A stretch of DNA of 35,606 bases from a virus: the IMG/VR virus record IMGVR_UViG_3300028654_000042, positions 1 to 35,606 of that record, one strand, 5' to 3'. A program made the position numbers and the translations under genes. The notes under the pieces were generated by a model. That model saw only the letters and a list, made by a program, of their open reading frames with translations. It did not search any database and had not been told where the DNA came from. Positions 23,047-29,211 of the stretch are shown here, piece after piece. Numbering within the stretch: the stretch's first letter is position 1; each line of letters opens with the position of its first letter.

Positions 23047-23954
23047 GGACGTTCGTATCCGTAGCTGGACCCTTGGTGGCGTTCCGAGTAGGCCGATCCG
23101 CTGGGGAGTCCACGCGGTGTCGGCCTGGTGAACTTCCGGCCCTGCGTGGTCGCTCGACTGCCCTGCGTGATCTCGATGAAGCGCCCGAGTTGTTCGCGGA
23201 ACTCGACCATGCGCAAGCGGTGCGCCGCGTGGAATGCAGTTGTGTCGGACGGCAGCTCCTCGAGGCCGTCGCCCCGAACAAGCGTCACGGGACAGCCGCA
23301 AAGCCGAGCGATGTAGATCATGCCGGACTCTTCATCGAAGGAATACATCCGCTCGGCGCGATTGAGCACTGCGGCGAGCTTCTGTGGGTCGCGGCGCATA
23401 GCGAGAGTGATCGGCGGTGCCGGCTCGGGCAGTGGCCCACCGTTCGACTTGCCGATGTAGCACACCGCGCCCTCGCGCGGCTCGCCTCGGTCAGCGTAGA
23501 TCGGGTCGAACCAGGGCAGGCACAACAGGGGCACGCCCGGATAGAAGCGCTCGTGATATGCGAACACGAGTTCGTCCGGCGCGTATGACCTGTCGCCGCC
23601 GAGCCGGCCGGGCAAGTTGAGAACCCAACGCGCCACCTGCGGAGCGCCCCACGGATTGCCGGGCACGATCTCGGGATAGACGGCGGTCCACATGCCGTCG
23701 AGTTCGCCTTCGAAGACTGGCGTGTCCCATTCGGGGTTGGTCGCAAGTTCCAAGCCGCTGACCGATCCGCGCTCAGGCGATGCAGTCCAGATCTCCGGCG
23801 TGGCCGAAACGACGTAGGCATCCTCGCCAGCCGCCCGGAGTTCGTGACAGAGCCGGTGGAGCATCTTCCCACCGCCAGCGGCAACGTCGTAGTCATAGGC
23901 CCAGATGAGGTACGGGCGCCGCGTTGTCCAACCGCCCGGCCGATGGGTCATCAT
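23043..23954 (-). CDS. Glycosyltransferase-like protein, GT-B candidate
   Basis: 303 residues from ATG 23954 (MMTHRPGGW), chosen because it overlaps the previous stop. It has AYDYDVAAGGGKMLHRLCHELRA, typical for the start of GT-B enzymes, and a later CYIGKSNGG and MYSFDEESGMIYIARLCGCPV that corresponds to the donor site, with YSFDE and the small-residue loop. The last 40 residues are low-complexity. Family-level identity is less certain than for the neighbours. Confidence 0.6.
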   Translation of the reverse strand: MMTHRPGGWTTRRPYLIWAYDYDVAAGGGKMLHRLCHELRAAGEDAYVVSATPEIWTASPERGSVSGLELATNPEWDTPVFEGELDGMWTAVYPEIVPGNPWGAPQVARWVLNLPGRLGGDRSYAPDELVFAYHERFYPGVPLLCLPWFDPIYADRGEPREGAVCYIGKSNGGPLPEPAPPITLAMRRDPQKLAAVLNRAERMYSFDEESGMIYIARLCGCPVTLVRGDGLEELPSDTTAFHAAHRLRMVEFREQLGRFIEITQGSRATTQGRKFTRPTPRGLPSGSAYSERHQGSSYGYERP

Positions 23955-24262
23955 GGCTGCCCACTCGATCTGCGAGCCAAGCGATCCTCGCCGCGAGCCG
24001 GAACGCCGTGGACGCCCGTGTGGCCCCGCAGGTACGGGCACCGCGTCTGGTGGTTGCAGCGCGGGAGGTCGGGCGGCAGCGTCGTCCAGCCGAGCGCCAC
24101 GGTCGCCTCGATCGCACTGTGAACGTCCAGCATCGCGTAGAGCTCATGGAGCTCATTGCGCACGGTCTGGACGCCGACGCCGAGATAGAACGCGGCGGCC
24201 TTGATCGAGCCCGTCTTGCAGTAGGCGAGCATCACGTCAAGTTGGCGCTTTGTCGGCGTCAC
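23951..24262 (-). CDS. GerE-type helix-turn-helix with C-x5-C-x5-H-x3-H site
   Basis: 103 residues. LAYCKTGSIKAAAFYLGVGV... is a LuxR/GerE-type HTH; CNHQTRCPYLRGHTGVH is C-x5-C-x5-H-x3-H, the same spacing as in the paralogue at 2566-2868. It is embedded among glycosyltransferase genes and read by ATGA coupling with the GT2 gene upstream and the GT-B candidate downstream. It may regulate this cluster or the phage in general. Confidence 0.75.
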   Translation of the reverse strand: MTPTKRQLDVMLAYCKTGSIKAAAFYLGVGVQTVRNELHELYAMLDVHSAIEATVALGWTTLPPDLPRCNHQTRCPYLRGHTGVHGVPARGEDRLARRSSGQP

Positions 24263-24900
24263 GCCACCGCTCCCGAGTGCCCGCGCTCACCGATGCCGAC
24301 GTACACCTCGTCAATGCGGGCATCATTCATGCGAGAGTGGATCAGGAACGCGCCGAGCGGCGCCTTGGGCAATAGCGGCGTGCCGCGCGTGTGCGCCTCG
24401 GGCATCGCTTCGAGCATCACCTGCTCGTGCACTGGCTTATACCAGAGCCCGGCGCGTCGCTGAAACAGGCGGCAGTGCCAGTGCTCTTCCCACTCCTCGC
24501 CCTGTCGCCCGTCAAAGAAGTTCTTGGTGAAGAACAGGTAGCCGCGCGGCGCCATGTAGCGCGTGCCCTGCCAGTCCACGTCGCTCTGCGTGGCGCTGTC
24601 CACCGTGCGGATGAAGTCGAGCATCGCGGCGGTGGGCATCTCGTCAGGATCGAGATGGAGCACCCAGTCGCCGTGGCAGTGTGGCAGCGCGGCGTTGCGC
24701 GCCGTGGCGAAGTCATCGACCCAGCGGAACGGGACCAGCGTCACGTCCCGCCAGGCCGACATCGTGTCGGCCGCCTCCACCGCCGTCCTGTCATCGACCA
24801 CGATCACGAACTCCGACACGACCGGACGCAGGTACTCCACGAGGAGCGCCATTCGGTCCAATGGCGGCTTCAGGACCAACATCGCCAGCGACACACTCAT
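24259..24900 (-). CDS. Glycosyltransferase, GT2 family
   Basis: 213 residues from ATG 24900; a GTG at 24912 is possible. FVIVVDDRTAV is the nucleotide-binding strand, DDFATARNAALPHCHGDWVLHLDPDE carries the RN-A-L and L-D-x-D-E motifs of SPBc2-type GT2 enzymes, and HWHCRLFQRRAGLWYKPVHEQV is the acceptor side. First gene of the glycosyltransferase operon, starting just beyond the divergent region shared with the RAMP-like gene. Confidence 0.85.
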   Translation of the reverse strand: MSVSLAMLVLKPPLDRMALLVEYLRPVVSEFVIVVDDRTAVEAADTMSAWRDVTLVPFRWVDDFATARNAALPHCHGDWVLHLDPDEMPTAAMLDFIRTVDSATQSDVDWQGTRYMAPRGYLFFTKNFFDGRQGEEWEEHWHCRLFQRRAGLWYKPVHEQVMLEAMPEAHTRGTPLLPKAPLGAFLIHSRMNDARIDEVYVGIGERGHSGAVA

Positions 24901-24934
24901 GCTTGACACCACGTGCTAGAGTCTGACCAACGGT

Positions 24935-24978
24935 GGTTCAGTCGCCGGTTTTTCATGCCCCGGTACGTCGACTGAACC
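24935..24978. repeat. Inverted pair of GGTTCAGTCG in the divergent region
   Basis: GGTTCAGTCG at 24935-24944 and its exact reverse complement CGACTGAACC at 24969-24978. A third, direct, copy of nine bases (GGTTCAGTC) is at 25030-25038, right before the RAMP-like start codon. Three copies of the same 9-mer in about 105 bases suggest operator sites or a folding RNA leader. Confidence 0.75.
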
Positions 24979-24991
24979 GACGTTCGGGGCA
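24956..24991. promoter_or_regulatory. 13-bp hairpin that competes with the GGTTCAGTC pairing
   Basis: Arms TGCCCCG and ACGTCG (24956-24962, 24965-24970) pair with CGACGT and CGGGGCA (24978-24983, 24985-24991), leaving a 7-base loop ACTGAAC and one small internal loop. The loop and the 3' arm of the inner helix are the same bases that pair with GGTTCAGTCG in the alternative fold. No T-run follows, so it is not a standard terminator. Confidence 0.6.
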
Positions 24992-25026
24992 CCTCCCGTT
25001 TTAGGCTAGGCCAACCGGGGCGCCAC

Positions 25027-25040
25027 AGAGGTTCAGTCTC
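25027..25040 (+). promoter_or_regulatory. Ribosome site overlapped by GGTTCAGTC
   Basis: AGAGG (25027-25031) sits nine bases before the ATG at 25041. Bases 25030-25038 are GGTTCAGTC, complementary to the GACTGAACC segment at 24970-24978. Pairing would hide the ribosome site, so translation control by the leader is possible. Confidence 0.5.
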
Positions 25041-25805
25041 ATGGCAACCGCAAAACTGCCGAAGATCACGATCGGACGGTCGTGGCTCAGGCGAGTCGTC
25101 CCAGAGGGCTACGCTCGGGCGACACTCACCCTCACCGGAACGTCGCCGCTCCTGATGAACTCGGCTGAGGCCGATCGGGACGGTCCACTGTTCCGCGCGT
25201 TCACGCTCCTGTCCCAGAAGCAGCGCAAGACCCAGGACGACGACGCCCGGCTGCGCGCGCTCGAATGGGAGCTCCGCATCTACCTCGACGCCGACCTCGG
25301 GCCGTACATCCCCGGCCGGAACGTCAAGGCCGTGCTTCAGGAGGCGGCCGGCAAGTTCAAGAAGGGCGCCACGGTCAACCGTTCCCTCATCACCGTGGAC
25401 TACCGCATCCCGCTCGTCTATGACGGGCCACGGGACCAAGAGGGACTCTGGGAGGCGGGATACCGCTACTCCACGATGGTCAAGAACGCCGGGTTCAACG
25501 GAGGGCGCGTCATGCGCTGCCGCCCGATGTTCCCCGAATGGGCGATCGTCGCTGACATCGCCTTTGACCCCGAAGAGATTGATCCCGACACGCTCGCGCT
25601 CATCGTGGAGCGCGCACAGCGGTACGGGCTGGGCGACTACCGTCCTGAGTTCGGCGCCTTCAGCGCGAAGCTCGACCTGTCCGACACGAAGCGCGCCAGT
25701 CGGCCCGCGATGGGGACGAAGGGGCGCAACGGGCACGAGGAAGCCTCCCACGAGGCGTTCAAGGCCCGCATCATGGACCCTGACGATCTGGTCGCCACGA
25801 AGTAG
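25041..25805 (+). CDS. RAMP/Cas7-like protein, only plus-strand gene
   Basis: 254 residues. No named family is certain. Visible features: an opening strand ATLTLTGTSPLLMNS (27-41) as in RAMP ferredoxin-like folds; YIPGRNVKAVLQEAAG (89-104), like the IPGSSLKG-type loop and helix of Cas7/Csm3; GGRVMRCRPMFPEW (154-167); ID-x-x-x-LALIVERAQ (180-193) and the Gly-rich YGLGDYRPEFGAF (195-207), like the closing strand of Cas7 proteins. Highly charged C-terminal tail. No catalytic cluster is seen, so an RNA-binding, filament-type protein is the likely role. It is divergent from the glycosyltransferases and convergent with the capsid operon and is followed at once by the repeat-bearing RNA. Confidence 0.55.
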   Translation: MATAKLPKITIGRSWLRRVVPEGYARATLTLTGTSPLLMNSAEADRDGPLFRAFTLLSQKQRKTQDDDARLRALEWELRIYLDADLGPYIPGRNVKAVLQEAAGKFKKGATVNRSLITVDYRIPLVYDGPRDQEGLWEAGYRYSTMVKNAGFNGGRVMRCRPMFPEWAIVADIAFDPEEIDPDTLALIVERAQRYGLGDYRPEFGAFSAKLDLSDTKRASRPAMGTKGRNGHEEASHEAFKARIMDPDDLVATK

Positions 25806-25974
25806 AGCGGTTGGTCCTGGCAACGCTCGATTGGGCGGGGCTGGGTAGGGCTCAGCCACGGCAGCGCAAGTCGTGCTTCGGAATGGTTGGGCTCGGCCGG
25901 GTACGTTGAGGCGTCGCATGACGGGGTCAGGCGAGACGCGTTCTGGTCGGGTCAGGTAGGGCTTGGGCGGTCTC
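25805..25974 (+). repeat. Array 1: 34 degenerate 5-base units, G-B-Y-N-N
   Basis: Looking at every fifth base from 25805 to 25970, G is present at 30 of 34 (exceptions 25815, 25830, 25865, 25915). The second base is mostly G, C or T and the third is a pyrimidine in 28 of 34. Bases four and five are free. No unit family repeats exactly, so this is a motif-periodic sequence, not a tandem duplication. Confidence 0.85.
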
Positions 25975-26024
25975 ACGACCGACGAGAGGGCCATCACGAC
26001 CTTCTCGCCGTCCGTGAGGACGGC
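25968..26024 (+). ncRNA. Core of three consecutive hairpins
   Basis: Hairpin I: CGGTC-TCAC-GACCG (25968-25981), 5 bp. Hairpin II: CGAGAGGG/CCTTCTCG (25983-25990 / 26000-26007), 8 bp with one G-U and a 9-base loop. Hairpin III: GCCGTCC-GTGA-GGACGGC (26007-26024), 7 bp perfect with a GNRA-type tetraloop. They are contiguous (G26007 can serve either II or III). Confidence 0.75.
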
Positions 26025-26166
26025 AGTGGCGAGGCTACGCGCGGCATGTTCTGGCGTGGCAAGGCGAGTCCCGTTCCGGTCTGGCGAGGTAGGTCTAGGC
26101 ACGGTTCCCAGTGGCACGTCGCGGAGGTCGAGTCGAGTCTGGGTTCGGCAGTGCAAGGCGTGCGGA
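26023..26166 (+). repeat. Array 2: degenerate 5-base units, G-K-Y-N-N, with a phase slip
   Basis: From 26023 to 26123 every fifth base is G at 19 of 21; the base after is G at 14 and T at 5 of 21, and the next is a pyrimidine at 18 of 21. At about 26123-26127 the frame shifts by one base (unit of four), and from 26127 to 26162 G is again at 7 of 8. The same consensus as array 1 but in another phase relative to it. Confidence 0.85.
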
Positions 26167-26219
26167 GGCCGGATAGCAGCAGCGTGTTGGCTGTCACGTC
26201 CGGCCTCCTTTCACTTTCC
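26164..26219 (+). terminator. Probable intrinsic terminator closing the RAMP-like/RNA unit
   Basis: Ten-base stem GGAGGCCGGA/TCCGGCCTCC (26164-26173 and 26199-26208), with a 25-base loop that can form a small inner stem, followed by TTTCACTTT. It stands between two convergent units, the plus-strand cassette and the capsid operon, but the T-rich tail is on the plus side only. Confidence 0.6.
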
Positions 26220-26221
26220 GG

Positions 26222-26401
26222 CTACTTCTCGGGAGCTTCGGACTGCTTCGGGGTGCCGGTCTCGCTCGCGGGATCGACGCCCTTGACGCCCGTCTGGTCC
26301 GTCTTCGGCGGGTTGGGGTTGGCCGTGCCGGGGAGATCGCTCGTCGGGAACTTGACGCCCGTCGTGGTCTTCACGGTGCCGGTCGGCTGCTTGTCTGCCA
26401 T
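26222..26401 (-). CDS. 59-residue Lys/Pro/Thr-rich hypothetical protein
   Basis: Sixty codons from ATG 26401 to TAG 26222, reading MADKQPTGTVKTTTGVKFPT and then NPNPPKTDQTGVKG to EAPEK. Low-complexity, polar and positively charged, disordered-looking. It follows the major capsid gene and is the last gene of the head operon. A capsid decoration or scaffolding-type peptide is possible; no family recognised. Ribosome site is weak. Confidence 0.6.
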   Translation of the reverse strand: MADKQPTGTVKTTTGVKFPTSDLPGTANPNPPKTDQTGVKGVDPASETGTPKQSEAPEK

Positions 26402-26424
26402 GTCAGTGACCTACTAGCGTGCTT

Positions 26425-26451
26425 GGGGAGGCCCGTAGGCCGAGCCTCCCC
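26425..26451 (-). terminator. 8-bp hairpin after the major capsid gene
   Basis: GGGGAGGC (26425-26432) pairs perfectly with GCCTCCCC (26444-26451) across an 11-base loop, 6 bases after the capsid stop. No T-run follows, so it may be an mRNA-stabilising or partial-termination element that keeps capsid expression high. Confidence 0.5.
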
Positions 26452-26457
26452 GGAAGG

Positions 26458-27951
26458 TCAGGCGATCGCGCCCGTGACGAGCTGCATGGCGCCGACGGCG
26501 ACTGCGGAGCTGGCGTTGAAGCCAATCTCCTCTTCTCCTCTAAATCCGATCAGGTTGTAGTCCCACCGAGTACCGGCGACATCGCTGGTATCGATGCGGA
26601 ACTCCATCCCACGATAGAGCTTCAGGGCGTCCCACTCGCCGCCGATCGCGATCTTCGTGGTCGCGTTCGTGCCGAGGTTGGCGTCGTAATAGATCGGCGC
26701 GCCCCAGAAGCCGAGGCCGCCGCTGTTGGTCCGGGTGAAGCCAGTCGGCCCGCCGGCCGGTGAAACCCAGAAGCCGGCGGTGTCGGTGCCCTGCCCGATC
26801 GCGGTCCAGAACGTCGTGGCGTCCACGACCCACGCCTGGACATCGCGACTGCGCTTGGCGAGATCGCGCTGGCCGCTGACAAGCTGCTCAGCGAACGACC
26901 CAAGCAGGGTGGTCGCGACCGGAGCACCGGTCGTGGTGAACGTCGGCGTTGCCGCGAGGAGCGCCGTGTAGACGCCAGTCGTCGGATCGCCGGTGCCGAT
27001 GCCGCCGGTGGAGGCACCGGCGGTGATGTAGTAGTTCTCGCCGAGGATCACGCCGCGCGTGATCTCGTCCATCACGTCCTGCTCTGCGGCACCGGCCGAG
27101 AAGCGGGCGTACTGCTTGCCGATGTCGTAGATGATCGCGATCGTGCCGAGGACGGCGCTGTACGTGCCGTAGGCCTCGTCCACGTTCGTCTTCAGGGCGC
27201 CCCAGTTCACGAACGTGGCGCGCTGCGCTGCGCTCGTGCGGTACGGCTGATCGACTCCGCGAACCGCCACACCGTTGATCACGGTGATGAGCTGCTGGTA
27301 GACCGCCTTCTGCGTCGCGGGCTTCAGCACCCGATCGACCAGGTTGTTCGGGAGGACGTACCCGCCCGTGGCGCCCGTGGTGCCGAGCGTAGACTTGACG
27401 GGGTCTTCGCCGCGTCCGTTGATCCGCATGACGCCGAGCCCGGCCTTGGAGAGCTCCGGCAGGCCGTCGGCATACGTCGTGAACCCGCCGAGCGTGGCCT
27501 TGCCGCGCATCGTCAGGTTCGGATCGTAGTGGCCGTCGTACCCGAGGCCGCGAGCGTCCATGATGGCCGAGAAGAACTCGCCGCCCTGGTACCCCTTCGT
27601 AAAGGCTTCCTTCATGAACGGGTGCGGCTTCTGGCCCTCGCGGGCCTTCAGGGTCGTCTGCGCGCGAGGCGCCGGCTGCGATCCGCCGATGAGCCCGGCC
27701 TTGCTCGCGCCGCGGTTGTCCCGCATGAGCTTGGTCAGGGCCTCGACCTGCGCCTCGAGGCTGGCCTTCTTCGCGGCCTTGGTCGCGGACAGCTCGCGCT
27801 GCTCGTCGGTGTCGCTGAGGTCCTTGGCGATCTCAGCCTGGGCGTCGGCAGCGGCGGCCTTGCGGCCTCCGTCGTCGCTCGATCCCTCGAGGATCGTGTT
27901 CGCCTTGCGCATCTCGCCGAGAAGTTCGGCGATCCGCTTGTCCAGGTTCAC
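26458..27951 (-). CDS. Major capsid protein, HK97 fold
   Basis: 497 residues from GTG 27951, with AGAAGGAGAA upstream and a GTGA overlap with the protease. N-terminal 80-90 residues are a coiled-coil scaffold (delta) region (MNLDKRIAELLGEMRKANTIL; LEAQVEALTKLM). The body has the HK97 pattern: FFSAIMDARG (about 127), GATGGYVLPNNLVDRVLKPA, VDEAYGTYSAVLGTIAIIYDIGKQYARFSAGAAEQDVMDEITRGVILGENYY, and the late WDYNLIGFRGEEEIGF strand. The delta domain is normally cut off by the preceding protease. Confidence 0.9.
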   Translation of the reverse strand: MNLDKRIAELLGEMRKANTILEGSSDDGGRKAAAADAQAEIAKDLSDTDEQRELSATKAAKKASLEAQVEALTKLMRDNRGASKAGLIGGSQPAPRAQTTLKAREGQKPHPFMKEAFTKGYQGGEFFSAIMDARGLGYDGHYDPNLTMRGKATLGGFTTYADGLPELSKAGLGVMRINGRGEDPVKSTLGTTGATGGYVLPNNLVDRVLKPATQKAVYQQLITVINGVAVRGVDQPYRTSAAQRATFVNWGALKTNVDEAYGTYSAVLGTIAIIYDIGKQYARFSAGAAEQDVMDEITRGVILGENYYITAGASTGGIGTGDPTTGVYTALLAATPTFTTTGAPVATTLLGSFAEQLVSGQRDLAKRSRDVQAWVVDATTFWTAIGQGTDTAGFWVSPAGGPTGFTRTNSGGLGFWGAPIYYDANLGTNATTKIAIGGEWDALKLYRGMEFRIDTSDVAGTRWDYNLIGFRGEEEIGFNASSAVAVGAMQLVTGAIA

Positions 27952-29189
27952 GGTGTGGGTTCTCCTTCTTGCGCGGCCGTGAGCTTGCGAAGCTGGACGA
28001 GCAACCGCTCGGCCCTCTCCGCGATCTCGCTGACCAGCGCCTCATTCTTCTTGGACAGCACGCGCCCGGCTTTGCCGACAGGTTCGCCGCGTCGGGGGAA
28101 GGATGGGCCGCCCCCTCCGAAGGTCGCCCGCAAGGTTGGCTCGAGGTCGCGTAGTCGGACAAGCGCCGCGCGGTACGCGGCGACTCCGATCTCTTCTGGA
28201 AGGTCCATCGCGAAGATCGCCTTCAGCGACGGGATGACAGCGTGGATGTTCTGTGGCGAGGTGGTAACCGTGTCGCGCACGATCGGCCAGAGTTCGATGT
28301 GCCCGTCGTCGGCCTTGCGGACGGCTCCGCGCACCGCCTGCGAGCTGCCGTAGATCGGCACGTTGCGCCGCTCCAGCAGCGCCACGAGCTTCAGGCGATC
28401 CTCGCCGGCACGCGCCCACCAGTCGGCCCACAGGCCGTCCTCGTCGGGCTCCGCGTCCAGCACCTCGCGCCCGAGCACGACGCCCTTCATGGAGCCCTGC
28501 GGACTCGGGTCCATGTCGTGGTGCCAGTCCACTAGGCGCTCGCGGGACTTGCGCAGCGCCGGGAAGGGACCGATCCAGTCCGTATCGGCATCGAAGTACT
28601 CGCCGTCGAGGTCCAGCCCCGCCTTGCCGCCCGGCAGCGGTCCCGTGAACGGCAGCACCAGCTTGCGCCGCGGGATCTCGCCCTTCAGCCAGCGGTCGAG
28701 GCGCCCGGCGTCCATCGGCTCGGCCTTGATCTCCACGAGGGTCTTCATGCCCTTGGCCTTCGATGGCGCGTCGTCGCCGGGCTGGCCGATCTCCGACGCC
28801 TCGTCCGTGAGGAAGCGCATGACGATCGCGGCAGCCTGCTGGAGCATCTGCGCGTGCGCTGGCTCGTCGCTCTCGAGGTCGATCAGCTCGTACAGGTCCT
28901 CGAGCACGTCGGCGGCCTGCGCGGAGTGCTGCGCGGCCATGCTGCCCTTCTGGGCAACCTCCACGCTGAACTTCTTGGCCGCGCGCAGGATCGCGGGCAT
29001 GGCCTTCGGGCCGAACGGCGACTGCGGCGCGCGAGCGAGCGCGTTGCGGACGTGGGCCGCGTCCTGGATCGGGAAGTGGCGCAGCGAGCGCGGCTCCGTC
29101 TTGCCGCCCACGACCTTGCCGCCGGGCTCGACGTAGGCGAAGGCCGAGTCAGGGAGGTCGTTCGTCGCGGCGGTGGTGATCTCGGCCAT
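27948..29189 (-). CDS. Prohead serine protease
   Basis: 413 residues from ATG 29189 behind a GAGAGGG site; a longer frame to 29270 overlaps the tailspike and is not used. The protease core: FTGPLPGGKAG, WIGPFPALRKSRERLVDWHHD with the catalytic His, and VPIYGSSQAVRGAVRKADDG with the catalytic Ser, in the order of phage S78/U35-like proteases. The N-terminal 170 residues are helical and of unclear role. Adjacent to the capsid gene as usual. Confidence 0.75.
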   Translation of the reverse strand: MAEITTAATNDLPDSAFAYVEPGGKVVGGKTEPRSLRHFPIQDAAHVRNALARAPQSPFGPKAMPAILRAAKKFSVEVAQKGSMAAQHSAQAADVLEDLYELIDLESDEPAHAQMLQQAAAIVMRFLTDEASEIGQPGDDAPSKAKGMKTLVEIKAEPMDAGRLDRWLKGEIPRRKLVLPFTGPLPGGKAGLDLDGEYFDADTDWIGPFPALRKSRERLVDWHHDMDPSPQGSMKGVVLGREVLDAEPDEDGLWADWWARAGEDRLKLVALLERRNVPIYGSSQAVRGAVRKADDGHIELWPIVRDTVTTSPQNIHAVIPSLKAIFAMDLPEEIGVAAYRAALVRLRDLEPTLRATFGGGGPSFPRRGEPVGKAGRVLSKKNEALVSEIAERAERLLVQLRKLTAAQEGEPTP

Positions 29190-29211
29190 CAGGCGGCCCT
29201 CTCTTTCATGG

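Larger units (their letters stand above)
25806..26208 (+). ncRNA. Probable structured RNA: two 5-base-unit arrays around three hairpins
   Basis: The 416 bases after the RAMP-like gene hold no convincing gene. In order: array 1 of about 34 five-base units, three adjacent hairpins, array 2 of about 29 units with one phase slip, and a 10-bp stem (26164-26173 / 26199-26208) with TTTCACTTT after it. Reading frames over this region reflect the 5-base period (every 15 bases a 5-codon cycle), not a protein. It may be co-transcribed with the RAMP-like gene. Strand is inferred from the gene and the terminator-like end. Confidence 0.6.

Noticed and set aside
24903-24908. TTGACA as -35 for the RAMP-like gene
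   Set aside because: No acceptable -10 at 16-18 bases; the nearest TAGAGT is only 8 bases away.
24956-24991. Rho-independent terminator in the divergent region
   Set aside because: Good stem but no T-run directly after it on either strand.
24897-26156. Long minus-strand frame of 419 codons opposite the RAMP-like gene
   Set aside because: It is antisense to a well-formed gene and its first part lies in the 5-base array, where the period creates long open frames. No ribosome site or domain.
25806-26208. CRISPR or TIGR-like array
   Set aside because: No identical repeat longer than a few bases and no fixed-length spacers; only a 5-base positional rule.
25887-26417. Plus-strand frame of 176 codons over the arrays
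   Set aside because: The 5-base period repeats every five codons (WRG-type words), the frame crosses three hairpins and runs antisense into the 59-residue gene.
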